Of a DNA stretch of 37,564 nt, positions 26,234 to 34,970 are shown one piece after another. Origin of the DNA: a virus; IMG/VR virus record IMGVR_UViG_3300028895_000085, positions 1 to 37,564 of that record. One strand, written 5' to 3'. A model generated the notes under the pieces. It was not told where the DNA came from, searched no databases, and saw nothing but the letters and a program-made list of their open reading frames with translations. Numbering within the stretch: the first letter of the stretch is position 1; each line of letters begins with the position of its first letter. Both the position numbers and the translations under genes were made by a program.

Positions 26234-26280
26234 TTCTCCTCTTCTCAGAGTTGTTGTTGTTGTTCCTGGGCGTCACCAGG
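26234..26280 (-). promoter_or_regulatory. leader with hairpin, (AAC)5 run and strong RBS
   Basis: In the gap after the major capsid gene the minus strand reads a hairpin CCTGG-N6-CCAGG (26280-26265), then (AAC)5 (26264-26250), then GAGAAGAGGAG before the ATG at 26229. CA/AAC-rich unstructured leaders are known to favour ribosome loading; the hairpin may mark processing or partial termination. Function inferred. Confidence 0.4.
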
Positions 26281-26281
26281 A

Positions 26282-27391
26282 TTAGCTGGTGATGGCCTTG
26301 TGGATGACGAAGCCAGCCGCACGCGGACTGTCGCACCAGATGTTGTGGGCACCGTCCTTGAACATCGTCCACACCGTGTGCTGCTTCGTGCCACCGTGGA
26401 CCGGACCCCGGATGTTCATCCAGTAACCGGCGTACACGATCGGCATGAAGTGGGCGAAGTCGATGCAGTACCACGGGTCGGTGGTGTCGCCCGTGACAGG
26501 GTCGGTCGCACCTTCCAGGGAATCGATCGCCATGACATCGTGACCGTTGATGAGCATGTCCGTGCCCTCGGTCACGACCATACGGCCGAACGCTTCCTTG
26601 GTCTGGTGGACGTCGTCCTTGGCGTCGAGGTAGTCGAACATCGCCACCTTGTTGGAGAAGCCGGTGTAGATACGCCGCTTCGCCGACTTCCGCACCTCGA
26701 ACTGCGTGGCACCCAGAGGGGCCTTGAACCGGGCGTAGAGGAACGCCTTACGCAGTTTGGTGATGAGGGTGTTGTCGACCGTGGTGTACGTATCGGCCCA
26801 GTTCTTCCAGGTCGAGTAGGTGTTGGCGTTGATGCCCGCACACTCGTAGCTGGTGGTGCCGTTACGGAACCGGATGGTCTGACCGACGAAGTCGCCGACC
26901 GAAGTCGCATCGGCATCGGCCATACGAATGTAGTATGGGATGCCTCGCGGGTACTTGTCGTCGGACGCACTGGTCGGGGCCTGCCACAGAGCGGCCTCGA
27001 ACAGGTTCGCCAGATCCCACATGGCCTGCATTTCCTTGGCCTGAGCGAGATCGATGAAGCCCTCGGGGTTGGACTTGTTCTGCAGGATCTCGAACTCGTC
27101 CCAGGACCAGTTGGTGGTGACACGGGCCCACGGCATGGTGAACTCGTGAACCGTCTCGCCCTGGCTCAGTTCGTCGATCTCGTAGTAGCCGACGTACCGG
27201 GCGTTGCCGGTTGGGCTCAGGATCGCCTTGCCAGTGATCGTGGTCCCGCCCTGCTTCTTCATGCTCTCCTCGTTGAAGATTCGAGCGGCCTCGAAGTTGT
27301 GGTCGTCCCACGTCACCGTCAGTTCGTTGCGGGGGTACCGCGTGTGAGTGAAGGCAACCAGGCCTGCCAGTTGGTCATAGGTGTAACTCAT
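26282..27391 (-). CDS. major capsid protein
   Basis: A 369-residue protein placed directly after the scaffold gene and three genes after the portal, the standard position and size for an HK97-fold capsid protein. Content is mixed alpha/beta with motifs such as GYYEIDELSQGETVHEF, an N-terminal region rich in charged residues, and a long helix (EMQAMWDLANLFEAALW) compatible with the spine helix. No protease-cleaved delta domain is obvious; the separate scaffold supports that. A 535-codon antisense frame over this gene is a codon-bias shadow. Confidence 0.85.
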   Translation of the reverse strand: MSYTYDQLAGLVAFTHTRYPRNELTVTWDDHNFEAARIFNEESMKKQGGTTITGKAILSPTGNARYVGYYEIDELSQGETVHEFTMPWARVTTNWSWDEFEILQNKSNPEGFIDLAQAKEMQAMWDLANLFEAALWQAPTSASDDKYPRGIPYYIRMADADATSVGDFVGQTIRFRNGTTSYECAGINANTYSTWKNWADTYTTVDNTLITKLRKAFLYARFKAPLGATQFEVRKSAKRRIYTGFSNKVAMFDYLDAKDDVHQTKEAFGRMVVTEGTDMLINGHDVMAIDSLEGATDPVTGDTTDPWYCIDFAHFMPIVYAGYWMNIRGPVHGGTKQHTVWTMFKDGAHNIWCDSPRAAGFVIHKAITS

Positions 27392-27408
27392 TTCTTCCTC
27401 CTAGAGAC

Positions 27409-28500
27409 TTACGCGAAGACTTCGTTCAGCTTCGCGGCCATCTCGTCAACTGCTTGGTCCTTGTTGTACTTGCTGTCACCAGAACGGTCTGGTGACGCGT
27501 TGGCGTTGGGCTGCAATGTGAGCCCGCGTTCACGCCTCTTCGCCGACTTGGCGATTCGACGTCGAACGATCTGCTCTGCCATCGGGGCTGCCACTTCCAA
27601 GTGGGCACGCTCCATGGCTTCGGCAGTACTCATCTCCATCCCTGCAGCGGCAGCACCGTACAGCAGGATCTGGGCACGCTCACAAACCTCAACGCGGTTT
27701 GCTCGCTGGCCCGGAGTCAGATGCGACCAGTCACCGAGAACTTCCGGTGTCTCGCCGTACAGTTCGGAGTACGCCGTCATGTCATCAGCACCGAAGAAGG
27801 TGTTGATCTGTTGACGGGCGGCGACTTCCTCGTCCACCGTACGGGCGGGAACCACGGGTTGCTGCGGTTCCGGCTGCACTGGCTGTTGCACAGGCTGGCG
27901 GTCCTTCAAGAGTTCCAGCAACACGTCCGCCATCGGATCGTCCTCACCGTCGTAGTGATCCCGAACCCGTTCGATCAGTTTGTCGATCTTGCGGTTGGAC
28001 TTCGGGGCATCAGCGGGTTGCTGGGGTGTCGGCTCAGGCTGAGCCTGGGCCTTCTGTGCGGCCATACCCAGTTGACCAAGCTGCTTGGATGTCGCGTTGA
28101 CCATCTCGTGACACTTGGCCAGGGTTTTCGCCGCCAACTCCGGGGACTTGTCGTAGAGTTCCGACACTTCCTCCGCAGTCATGCCCATACGCAGGGCGGC
28201 ACGATAGTGACTGTCTGACAATGCTGGCTTGTCATCTTCCTCACCGGCGTCGTCGGCGTCCTGGGTAGGCTCGGGCTCACCTTCCTCGGGCTCATCAACA
28301 GGCTCGGGCTCCGGCTGGGGCTCGGGCTGCGGATCGGGCTCGGGGGTAGGCTCGTCCTTGCTGCCTTCCAGGTCGTCGGCTGGCGGGTCTTGGGTAGACG
28401 CGGCGGGCGTTACGCCTGCCGGGGCAGGGCCACCGTCAAAATCGATTTTGTTGATCTCTGCCTGCAAGGCATCGATCTCTTTTTGTTCAACGTCAGGCAT
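27409..28500 (-). CDS. scaffolding protein
   Basis: A 363-residue strongly acidic, proline-rich protein directly before the major capsid gene. Residues about 50-75 are Glu-Pro repeats (PEPDPQPEPQPEPEP). Helical and coiled-coil segments follow, with a basic region near the C-terminus (RRRIAKSAKRRERG), a common capsid-binding end in scaffolds. It would assemble the procapsid and then leave. No protease motif is visible. Confidence 0.8.
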   Translation of the reverse strand: MPDVEQKEIDALQAEINKIDFDGGPAPAGVTPAASTQDPPADDLEGSKDEPTPEPDPQPEPQPEPEPVDEPEEGEPEPTQDADDAGEEDDKPALSDSHYRAALRMGMTAEEVSELYDKSPELAAKTLAKCHEMVNATSKQLGQLGMAAQKAQAQPEPTPQQPADAPKSNRKIDKLIERVRDHYDGEDDPMADVLLELLKDRQPVQQPVQPEPQQPVVPARTVDEEVAARQQINTFFGADDMTAYSELYGETPEVLGDWSHLTPGQRANRVEVCERAQILLYGAAAAGMEMSTAEAMERAHLEVAAPMAEQIVRRRIAKSAKRRERGLTLQPNANASPDRSGDSKYNKDQAVDEMAAKLNEVFA

Positions 28501-28510
28501 CGTAGTTCCC

Positions 28511-28870
28511 CTAACAAACTTTCGTCATACGCCGACGCTTACGCTGCATCGGCTTGTGAATACCTCTCTTTTCGAGGTACGCGTCATGCTGTGCGTAGTT
28601 CTTGAACACCGGCCGGTTGCATCGATCCAACTCAACGTCGGGATACAACCGCTGGTGCTCGGCTCGCTGCTCTGGGTGAATCGCCAGGGCATCCGAGTGA
28701 AGTTCCTTGCTGTAGCTGTCCTTCCGACAGCGTGGTGCGTTGGCCATCAGATCCTTACGCATGGGCTCGCCGCATGCCTTGCACGTCTCGTCGCGGCTGG
28801 ACTCAGCCATCGGCTTGACGATGTCATCGCGTTCCCCACACGCGTCACATACGTAAGCGTAGATCGGCAT
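28511..28870 (-). CDS. FmdB-type zinc-ribbon protein
   Basis: A 119-residue protein starting MPIYAYVCDACGERDDIV, with a second CKACGEPM knuckle: the CxxC...CxxC layout of FmdB-type regulatory zinc ribbons. These commonly occur as small orphan genes and have been annotated as regulators without proven function. The C-terminal half is basic (KPMQRKRRRMTKVC). It lies between portal and scaffold. TAATG overlap with the basic protein gene. Confidence 0.78.
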   Translation of the reverse strand: MPIYAYVCDACGERDDIVKPMAESSRDETCKACGEPMRKDLMANAPRCRKDSYSKELHSDALAIHPEQRAEHQRLYPDVELDRCNRPVFKNYAQHDAYLEKRGIHKPMQRKRRRMTKVC

Positions 28871-29130
28871 TACTTTCCTCCTCGCAACTTCTTGAGTTCG
28901 GCCGGGCTGAGTGCACCCGCAAGAGCATCATGCTCACGCTGGCGGCGGCTCACAGCCTTTTTCCTCTTTGCTTTTTTCTTCCGCTTCTGCGGCTTGCCCC
29001 AGTTAGGGTCCTGCATCTGCGGATACCGCCGTTTCATATTGAACTCGGCCTTTGTTTCCTCAGCAAGAGTACCTTTACCAACGGCGATCTTCTTTTTCTT
29101 CTTCTTCTTGGGTTTTCCGAACAGGGGCAT
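28870..29130 (-). CDS. very basic small protein (86 aa)
   Basis: Lysine-rich protein with KKKKKKK near the N-terminus (about residues 8-15) and KRKKKAKRKKAVSRRQR in the middle. The ATG at 29130 overlaps the portal stop (TGATG); a GTG one codon earlier is also possible. High positive charge suggests nucleic-acid contact, perhaps in the procapsid or packaged DNA, but no family is recognised. Confidence 0.6.
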   Translation of the reverse strand: MPLFGKPKKKKKKKIAVGKGTLAEETKAEFNMKRRYPQMQDPNWGKPQKRKKKAKRKKAVSRRQREHDALAGALSPAELKKLRGGK

Positions 29131-30956
29131 CACATCCCACCTTTCATCTGTGCCTGCCCGAGGGCGGCTGTCCTCTGGGCGTCTTGATTGAACATCTGAG
29201 TCGGGGTCCCTAGCGGTGAGCCGCCCACTGGGAAACCTCCGTTCTGCATCGTACCCATGCCGCCACCAGCAGCTTGGCCCTTGGCACCCTTCTTCGGTGA
29301 CCCGACCATATCAGAGAACCATTCCATGCGTGCACGGAATGTCGGGTCCTCCCAGATGCCATCGACGATACCCTCAACACCGAGATCTTCGGCGACGTTA
29401 GATAGGTACGTCGAAACGTTGAACTGCATACCAGCCTGTGTCGCCACCTGCAATGCCATGAATGCCTGCGGGATCACCTGGCCAACAAAGTACGACAAGA
29501 CCCTCTCACGTGTCTGCGGATCGACAATGCTCATCGATCGCTGCACGATCTCGAATCCCAATGTGTCAAAGTTACCAGTCTTGTCGGCGGGCGTTAGGAA
29601 CATCTGTCGCTCCTCGCCAGTAGGCATACGCTTAACAAGCGGGATGCCCGGCTGGTCAGGCTGGAACAGCAGGTCATCGTTGTGCATGAACCACGCCTGC
29701 TTCCCGGCGATGTCCGCCGTGGTTTCGTAGGTCATGTCACGCATATCGTTGATACTGATCGACGCGTTCTGCTGCAGGATCTGCTGGCCAGTAGCCTTGC
29801 TGGCGTTGATTGCGGAACCGCTCATCATATCCGGGTTGCCAGCGACCAGATTGAACCAACCGTACAGGTTCTGCGTCATCTGCACAGTGCCCTGATCGGC
29901 ACCTTCAAACGACTGGATATTGATAGCACTCGGGTCCTCGGTCGGCAGCCACTGCCCGTCGAGTGCATCGTGGATCGCCTCAGCCGTATCGAACTGAGCC
30001 GGATTATACAGGCCGACGTTCTTCTGTCGATCGGATTGGTCCATCGCTTTCTTGAACAGGCGGTTCGTCATGTCCGCCAGGTCACGCCACACACCAACAG
30101 GTGCGACCGGAAATGGGTTATCCGGCACAGGCTGCGTGATGGTGCCATACGTGTACAGCCCGTCATCGGGACCGTAGTACTCTTCGACCTTGAGGAAGTC
30201 CTTCGCGGTCGCTTCCGCAGGATCAGGGATGTAGCATATAGCGTCAGCTTCGGGGACCCACACTTCCACAACATTGACGTAGTCCTGCCAGGCGTTGAAG
30301 ATCATGGAGTTCGGATCTTCCTGCGTGATCGCCTCCGACCGCTCGGTCTCGTGCTTGCCAGTCGCACGCGGCAGTCGCTTGATGAGGTCGTGATCCCAGC
30401 CGTCGAGATCCAGCAGCTTGGCCCGCTCGATGCGGACTCTGTGGCCCACAAATTTGCTCTCGTCGAATCTTCGGCACATCGGGTCCACGGTGAAGTCGTC
30501 CAGGCTCACCAGCTTGGTGTAGATCTGCATCGGGTCGACATCGATATCGGCGTCGATCGTGATCTTCTGGCCGGACTGAGCGAGTGACGTCTTGTAGATA
30601 CTGAGGCCACCGAGTGCGGTGTCGACCAGACCGGATCGCAGAATGCGGTGTAGCTTCAACTTCTTGTGCAACTGCGTCAGTCCGAGCCCGACCTTCTCCG
30701 CGTACTCACGCTGCTGCAGCAGATCGGTTAGAACCTTGGTGGCACCCGGCTTCTGAATCAGGTTCGGAATCATGGCACGAATGGTGAGGAACACCAGGTT
30801 GATCGGTCGCTCACCAGTGAGCCCATACTTCTGGGCCATGTACGTGCCCATGTACTCGCGAACAGCGTACGCCCGAGCCTTACGGAAATGCTCCAGTCGC
30901 TTGAATCCCTCAAGGACGCTGTCACCAAGTTTCTGTGCGGTCAGTGATCTCGACAT
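29130..30956 (-). CDS. portal protein
   Basis: A 608-residue portal of podovirus size, lying directly after the large terminase. It has the expected N-terminal helices, a central mixed region (KLVSLDDFTVDPMCRRFDES, a typical portal wing strand block; NPFPVAPVGVWRDLADMTNRLF), a long helical stem (ATGQQILQQNASISINDMRDMTYETT), and a Gly/Met/Gln-rich flexible tail. It forms the dodecameric ring through which DNA enters. The fold is inferred from pattern and gene order. Confidence 0.88.
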   Translation of the reverse strand: MSRSLTAQKLGDSVLEGFKRLEHFRKARAYAVREYMGTYMAQKYGLTGERPINLVFLTIRAMIPNLIQKPGATKVLTDLLQQREYAEKVGLGLTQLHKKLKLHRILRSGLVDTALGGLSIYKTSLAQSGQKITIDADIDVDPMQIYTKLVSLDDFTVDPMCRRFDESKFVGHRVRIERAKLLDLDGWDHDLIKRLPRATGKHETERSEAITQEDPNSMIFNAWQDYVNVVEVWVPEADAICYIPDPAEATAKDFLKVEEYYGPDDGLYTYGTITQPVPDNPFPVAPVGVWRDLADMTNRLFKKAMDQSDRQKNVGLYNPAQFDTAEAIHDALDGQWLPTEDPSAINIQSFEGADQGTVQMTQNLYGWFNLVAGNPDMMSGSAINASKATGQQILQQNASISINDMRDMTYETTADIAGKQAWFMHNDDLLFQPDQPGIPLVKRMPTGEERQMFLTPADKTGNFDTLGFEIVQRSMSIVDPQTRERVLSYFVGQVIPQAFMALQVATQAGMQFNVSTYLSNVAEDLGVEGIVDGIWEDPTFRARMEWFSDMVGSPKKGAKGQAAGGGMGTMQNGGFPVGGSPLGTPTQMFNQDAQRTAALGQAQMKGGM

Positions 30957-30967
30957 GTCATCCTCTG

Positions 30968-32878
30968 TTAAAACGAGTATTCCCTTTGCCAGCCCTTCTG
31001 TCTCCTCTTGGAACGACGCCAGCCGTTAAACCGGCCTTCCCAAGAAGCCTCGGGTGCATCCGAGTAGTTCGTGCGGGGCTTTAGCTTGCTCTTGTTCAAC
31101 GTCGTAAGGGCATCGGCAATCGTACGGTCCCCGTGCCCCAGATAATCAGCCTTACTCTTGTCACTCAGTTCCGCCGGGCCAACGCCGCCACCGGGGTACG
31201 TGATGTACGTCTTGGTCTGGTCGATGCTCTGCTGGTCCCGGTTGATGATCTTGTTCTCAAGCATGGCACGCTCGTACGCCCGGAGCAGCAACTGCTTACG
31301 CTCACGGTTCGAGTGCCAGCCGTACTTGGCTTTTTTCTTGGTCGTGACTTCACCGATCGTCTCATCGCGGTAGTAGTGCGGATACCGCATGATCTTGACG
31401 AACACGTGCCCGAAGTCCCAGCCTGGCCCGTTCATTTCCCAGACGACGAACGGCAACTTGCGGGGTGCGGCACCTCCGACCCATAGGGCCAGAGCGGCGA
31501 TAGTTCTCGCGGCTTCGTACGGTGGGGTAGTCTTACTAGCCCACTTCGCAACGATCTCCCCCGTCTGATCGCACTTGACGGACGCGACGGACTCTGTGGT
31601 TGTCTCACCGCCTTGCCCCTTCGACAGGTCAATGCCGATAGTGTACGTCTTGGACTGGTCGAGCCGCCCCTTCTTCAAGGGCACCCATACCATCAGATCG
31701 CCCTTGGACTGGCGGGTCAGCTTGATCGATTTCATGTCACGACGTCGCAGCAATCTACCGACAGACGCGTTTGAAACCTTGTCTCGCAACTCGACGTGCA
31801 GCCGGTGCCGTGGAGCACGGCAGTACATAACGGCGTGCTTATCGAGATCTGTGTTGGTAAAGAACGTGTCACCGACCGCACCCTCTTGGGCGTAGATTTC
31901 CTTGGCGACTTCCTTCCATCCGTTACGATCGATCTCGTGCTCGATAAACGGCGACGTGACGCGGTACTCTTTCGTCGCCTCATCCTGCACGATAAACCGG
32001 CCCTTGCCCTTGACTGGGTGGTCCCATGCCATCAGGTTGAACACCTTGATGCGGCCTGAGTTCTTCCAGGTGGAGTAACAGGTACCCGGCAGGTCAACCG
32101 TGCTGTTCACCAATCGGCATGAAGTTACCGGGGCGGTAGCACGCTTGATGGATTCGCCATTCTCCACCTTGGAGAACTCATCGAGCAAGAGTATAGCACA
32201 GCGGTCGCCAGAAAGGGCGGCACGGTTAGTGGACTCACCAGCGATGGTGGACCCATTCAACTCGTTGTGCAAACGCATACTTGTCCGATTGTCACGCCCC
32301 CGGCGAAGAACGCCAGGTGGGCACATCCAGTGCGGCAAGTACGTGTTAATCAGGTCGTGCTTGTAGAACAGTGACTTCGCAATCGGACTGTCCACCATGT
32401 CCTCTACACGGGACATCTCACGCAACTGAGTGCCCGGCCGGTTCAGCCAGATCCAGTGGAACAGCAGGATGTGCAGCCACGACGCACCCATTTCACGGCT
32501 CTTATCGGTGAGCCCATCGTGACCATTGTAGAAACAGTCGAGGGCCCAGGACAGCCACTCACGCTGCCGTTGGAACGGCAGGAATGGATGCAGTGCCTGC
32601 TTGGCCGGAATGTATCCGCCACCCGTGTTATCAGGGTCAACCTGAATCTCCCACAAGGTGAACGCAAACGTGGAGATCCAGAACAGGCAACTCTCCCTGG
32701 AGGCCGCAAGCAAGTCACGCTGCAGCACGGGGTCACTCTCCGCTCGCCGCAGCAGCTTGATGCGATACTCCATGTTCGCCGCTTCGCCCATCGGAACCTT
32801 CAACCCCGTCTTGGGGCAGGTCCAGATGTTAGGCTCATTCGGGAACGGAGTCGCCAGTTTCGGTTTCACCGTCGACAT
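30968..32878 (-). CDS. terL: terminase large subunit
   Basis: Packaging motor with ATPase and nuclease domains, 636 residues. I chose the ATG at 32878 because GAGGAAG lies about nine bases upstream; an in-frame ATG at 32905 has no such site. The Walker A-like motif is DKSREMGASW (about 125-134) and Walker B is ILLLDE (229-234). The RNase H-like nuclease carries D417 (TIGIDLSKG), E481 (VVWEMNG) and D584 (GHGDRTIADA). The basic C-terminus may contact the portal. The start overlaps the preceding gene, as usual for small/large terminase pairs. Confidence 0.93.
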   Translation of the reverse strand: MSTVKPKLATPFPNEPNIWTCPKTGLKVPMGEAANMEYRIKLLRRAESDPVLQRDLLAASRESCLFWISTFAFTLWEIQVDPDNTGGGYIPAKQALHPFLPFQRQREWLSWALDCFYNGHDGLTDKSREMGASWLHILLFHWIWLNRPGTQLREMSRVEDMVDSPIAKSLFYKHDLINTYLPHWMCPPGVLRRGRDNRTSMRLHNELNGSTIAGESTNRAALSGDRCAILLLDEFSKVENGESIKRATAPVTSCRLVNSTVDLPGTCYSTWKNSGRIKVFNLMAWDHPVKGKGRFIVQDEATKEYRVTSPFIEHEIDRNGWKEVAKEIYAQEGAVGDTFFTNTDLDKHAVMYCRAPRHRLHVELRDKVSNASVGRLLRRRDMKSIKLTRQSKGDLMVWVPLKKGRLDQSKTYTIGIDLSKGQGGETTTESVASVKCDQTGEIVAKWASKTTPPYEAARTIAALALWVGGAAPRKLPFVVWEMNGPGWDFGHVFVKIMRYPHYYRDETIGEVTTKKKAKYGWHSNRERKQLLLRAYERAMLENKIINRDQQSIDQTKTYITYPGGGVGPAELSDKSKADYLGHGDRTIADALTTLNKSKLKPRTNYSDAPEASWEGRFNGWRRSKRRQKGWQREYSF

Positions 32879-33272
32879 CGTTTGCAACTTCCTCAGCCAA
32901 GTCATTGATGCGTGTTGCGTTCATCCGTGAGATCTTATCCGGCAGGCTCTCATTCGGTCCATCGTCCCTCTTGTCACCTGAACCCGGTTTGCCGTCAACT
33001 CGATCGAGCACGATCTTGATGTAGTCCAGATCGGGCTCATGCTGGATGCCCTCGTCATCCTTGTGCGGCAGGGCCTTCTTCCAGATGTGGCGAGCCATAC
33101 GCTCGGCCTTACTCATAATGCGGGGTGGGCCGGGGTTCGGCCCGTCATCGCACTCGACCTCTGTAAGCTCGGTTCCGATCGCCCGCAGCATTTCGCTGAG
33201 AGCCTTACCGGCCCGCTGCTTCTTACCAAGGTCACGCATGTCGTCACCGTATTCGTGCGGCTCTTTGCTCAT
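32835..33272 (-). CDS. putative terminase small subunit
   Basis: A 145-residue hydrophilic protein directly before the large terminase and overlapping it by 44 bases. Features such as MSKAERMARHIWKKAL and YIKIVLDRVDGKPG resemble small terminase-like proteins of environmental phages (the RVEGKP-type motif). The tail is acidic (DVDGETETGDSVPE). A DNA-recognition helix cannot be pinned down, so the call rests mainly on position and motif flavour. Confidence 0.62.
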   Translation of the reverse strand: MSKEPHEYGDDMRDLGKKQRAGKALSEMLRAIGTELTEVECDDGPNPGPPRIMSKAERMARHIWKKALPHKDDEGIQHEPDLDYIKIVLDRVDGKPGSGDKRDDGPNESLPDKISRMNATRINDLAEEVANDVDGETETGDSVPE

Positions 33273-33541
33273 CTTTTCCTCAACCGAAACCCGAGCCGCC
33301 AGAGGAGACCTGTTATCTCCCCGGCCGCTCGGGTCACATCCTCTTCACTCAACTTCCACAGGGCAGCGTGCATCGCCTCATGGACCACGGTCTCGAACCC
33401 ACGCTTGGTACTGATGTCCTCGAACACATGGATCGAGGGCGTCGGGTCATCAGGGTCATCGCACATACCATGAACGAGGGCGGGATCGATACAGATGTCG
33501 TACCGTACGCCGTTGAACCAATGTGTGCGAACGTTCCTCAT
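33269..33541 (-). CDS. minimal HExxH metallopeptidase-like protein
   Basis: A 90-residue protein with VVHEAMHAAL (H54, E55, H58), the zincin HExxH signature, on a helix with alternating hydrophobic residues. A possible third ligand lies at E66/E67 (SEEDV). Small phage zincin-like proteins of this size exist, but their targets are mostly unknown. It overlaps both neighbours by four bases and precedes the terminase genes. It could be a true peptidase or a structural zinc protein. Confidence 0.68.
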   Translation of the reverse strand: MRNVRTHWFNGVRYDICIDPALVHGMCDDPDDPTPSIHVFEDISTKRGFETVVHEAMHAALWKLSEEDVTRAAGEITGLLWRLGFRLRKR

Positions 33542-33807
33542 ACCCGGTACACCACTCCAGCCTGGTTCCCAACCTCGAACACGGCAGACGCCTTACGCAC
33601 GCCGCCGTGTGTGAACACGAACAGATACTTCCCCGATGTGGGGAACTCGACGTCTGCGTAGTAGATAGGCTCGTCTGCCATTTCCTTGAACTTCACGTTG
33701 TTGTCCAGCAATCCCATTGTCGATACGTCGTACAACCTTGCTCGTACTACGAGCCCGCTCTCCCACCCAGACGACCGGTACAAGATCCGGTTACGTCCTG
33801 GTGTCAT
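33538..33807 (-). CDS. small Ig-like beta protein (paralog of next upstream gene)
   Basis: An 89-residue beta-sandwich-like protein: GLVVRARLYDVSTMGLLD, EPIYYADVEFPTSGKYLFVFTHGG. The strand pattern closely tracks the 116-residue neighbour (GLTVQMDVYDEADVLDAG, GRYKATFTPGAEGDWSVQIDDG). Likely a small virion or decoration subunit. TGATG-type and short overlaps keep it in the operon. Confidence 0.6.
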   Translation of the reverse strand: MTPGRNRILYRSSGWESGLVVRARLYDVSTMGLLDNNVKFKEMADEPIYYADVEFPTSGKYLFVFTHGGVRKASAVFEVGNQAGVVYRV

Positions 33808-33810
33808 GGC

Positions 33811-34161
33811 TTACCCAATCATTGGGGGCTGGCTCAGATCCAGACCGTCTACCTTGGTCTCCACGCTCTGCAGGTTCGCCCCAATACTCTGGATGTTGTA
33901 GCTACCTACGGAGAAGTGCTTGACGACCTTGCCCCCTGTGCCGTCATCGATCTGCACAGACCAGTCGCCCTCAGCACCGGGGGTGAACGTGGCCTTGTAT
34001 CGGCCGGTCGTACCGATCTCAGTCATGGTTGTGGACTGCCCGGCGTCGAGCACGTCGGCCTCGTCATACACGTCCATCTGGACGGTGAGACCGGATACGA
34101 CACCCTTGCCCTGAAACACAACCTTGATCGCTTCGCCTACCTTGTAGTTCTTCTTGCCCAT
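33811..34161 (-). CDS. small Ig-like beta protein with C-terminal helix
   Basis: A 116-residue protein with an Ig-like beta domain (about 10-88) and a C-terminal amphipathic segment (YNIQSIGANLQSVETKVDGL) that could trimerise as a short coiled coil. It is related to the 89-residue downstream gene. The domain type is common in phage surface proteins. The start overlaps the 47-residue gene stop (TGATG). Confidence 0.62.
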   Translation of the reverse strand: MGKKNYKVGEAIKVVFQGKGVVSGLTVQMDVYDEADVLDAGQSTTMTEIGTTGRYKATFTPGAEGDWSVQIDDGTGGKVVKHFSVGSYNIQSIGANLQSVETKVDGLDLSQPPMIG

Positions 34162-34304
34162 CAGTTCCTCGCCTTCTGCTTGAGTGCCTTCATCTTCTGT
34201 TCAAACTGCTCGAACGTGATCTTCCCGAAAGCGAGGGCCCAACGCAAGTCATACTCAGCCCGGCCTATCTGCCGTGGCCGCTGCGTGTCACCCTTTCCGC
34301 ACAT
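34161..34304 (-). CDS. 47-residue small protein
   Basis: A small gene that fills an otherwise empty 147-base slot. The minus-strand ATG at 34304 follows GAGGTGAG; the product begins MCGKGDTQRPRQIGRAEYD, has a helical centre (DLRWALAFGKITFEQF) and a basic end (KQKARN). Its TGA overlaps the next ATG (TGATG), and its start lies just past the previous stop. The basic, mostly helical character suggests a nucleic-acid or protein-binding peptide. Function unknown. Confidence 0.62.
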   Translation of the reverse strand: MCGKGDTQRPRQIGRAEYDLRWALAFGKITFEQFEQKMKALKQKARN

Positions 34305-34307
34305 GGC

Positions 34308-34568
34308 TCACCTCTTCGCGTGGTTGCTCACCAGCAGTCGCATGGCGTCCTGGTTGCTCAGGCTCTCATGCACGTACATGTAGAGTGTGTTGCCGTTGCC
34401 GTCCTGCCACGGACGCAGGGTGTAGGTTTCGACGTCGATACACGCCGCCTCTGAGTAGTGCGGCGTGAACTTGTACTGTTCCTTCGGGAAGATCGGAACA
34501 TGCAGCGTTGGCATCACGTTCACAACATTGACTCGTCTTCCGTCTGCTCGTCCACCGATAAGAACCAT
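34308..34568 (-). CDS. hypothetical protein (86 aa)
   Basis: Small mixed beta protein (VNVVNVMPTLHVPIFP, CIDVETYTLRPWQDGNGNTLYMYVHE) with a strong GGGGGAGGTGA ribosome site and a TGATG overlap with the GroES-like gene stop. No family recognised. Confidence 0.58.
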   Translation of the reverse strand: MVLIGGRADGRRVNVVNVMPTLHVPIFPKEQYKFTPHYSEAACIDVETYTLRPWQDGNGNTLYMYVHESLSNQDAMRLLVSNHAKR

Positions 34569-34927
34569 CAGTTCACCTCCCCCACAGGAACCGGAGCGGC
34601 CAGGCCGGTCACGAGACGCGGCTGCGGCTTCTCCTCGTAGTCTTCCATGTCACTCGTCCAGACGACGGCGACATCCTCTTCCTTCACGACCAGGGCGGGC
34701 TCGCCTTCGTACTCCAGGTCGAACGCCCCAGTCTGCATGACACGCATCATCGTCAGCAGCGGGACGAGGATCTTGTCACCCACCTTGAGTCTCTTGCACT
34801 CAGGTCCGGCACAAACGACCTGGCCACGCTTGCTCTCCTTCTTCGCGGAGTCAGGCAGCACGATGCCACGCTCGACATCGGCACTCTTCTCACGCACGAT
34901 CACCACGTTGTTACCTAGACACTCCAT
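34568..34927 (-). CDS. GroES-like co-chaperonin
   Basis: A 119-residue protein aligning by eye with Cpn10/GroES: NNVVIVREKSADVERGIVLPDSA includes the GIVL mobile-loop type sequence that contacts GroEL; then SKRGQVVCAGPE, KVGDKILVP and ALVVKEEDVAVVW at the expected spacing. It would cap host GroEL to help fold the capsid or other virion proteins, as T4 gp31 does. No GroEL gene is present. AGGGGAACAAG precedes the ATG. A Pro-rich tail of about 25 residues is extra. Confidence 0.85.
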   Translation of the reverse strand: MECLGNNVVIVREKSADVERGIVLPDSAKKESKRGQVVCAGPECKRLKVGDKILVPLLTMMRVMQTGAFDLEYEGEPALVVKEEDVAVVWTSDMEDYEEKPQPRLVTGLAAPVPVGEVN

Positions 34928-34970
34928 CTTGTTCCCCTAACAGATAGTCGTTACTCACGACAGTGTCGAT

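Noticed and set aside
26207-27814. A 535-codon plus-strand open frame over the capsid and ConA-like genes
   Set aside because: It is antisense to the capsid and ConA-like genes, is rich in Val/Arg/Gly/Asp without motifs, and is explained by strong GC bias at third positions of the real genes.
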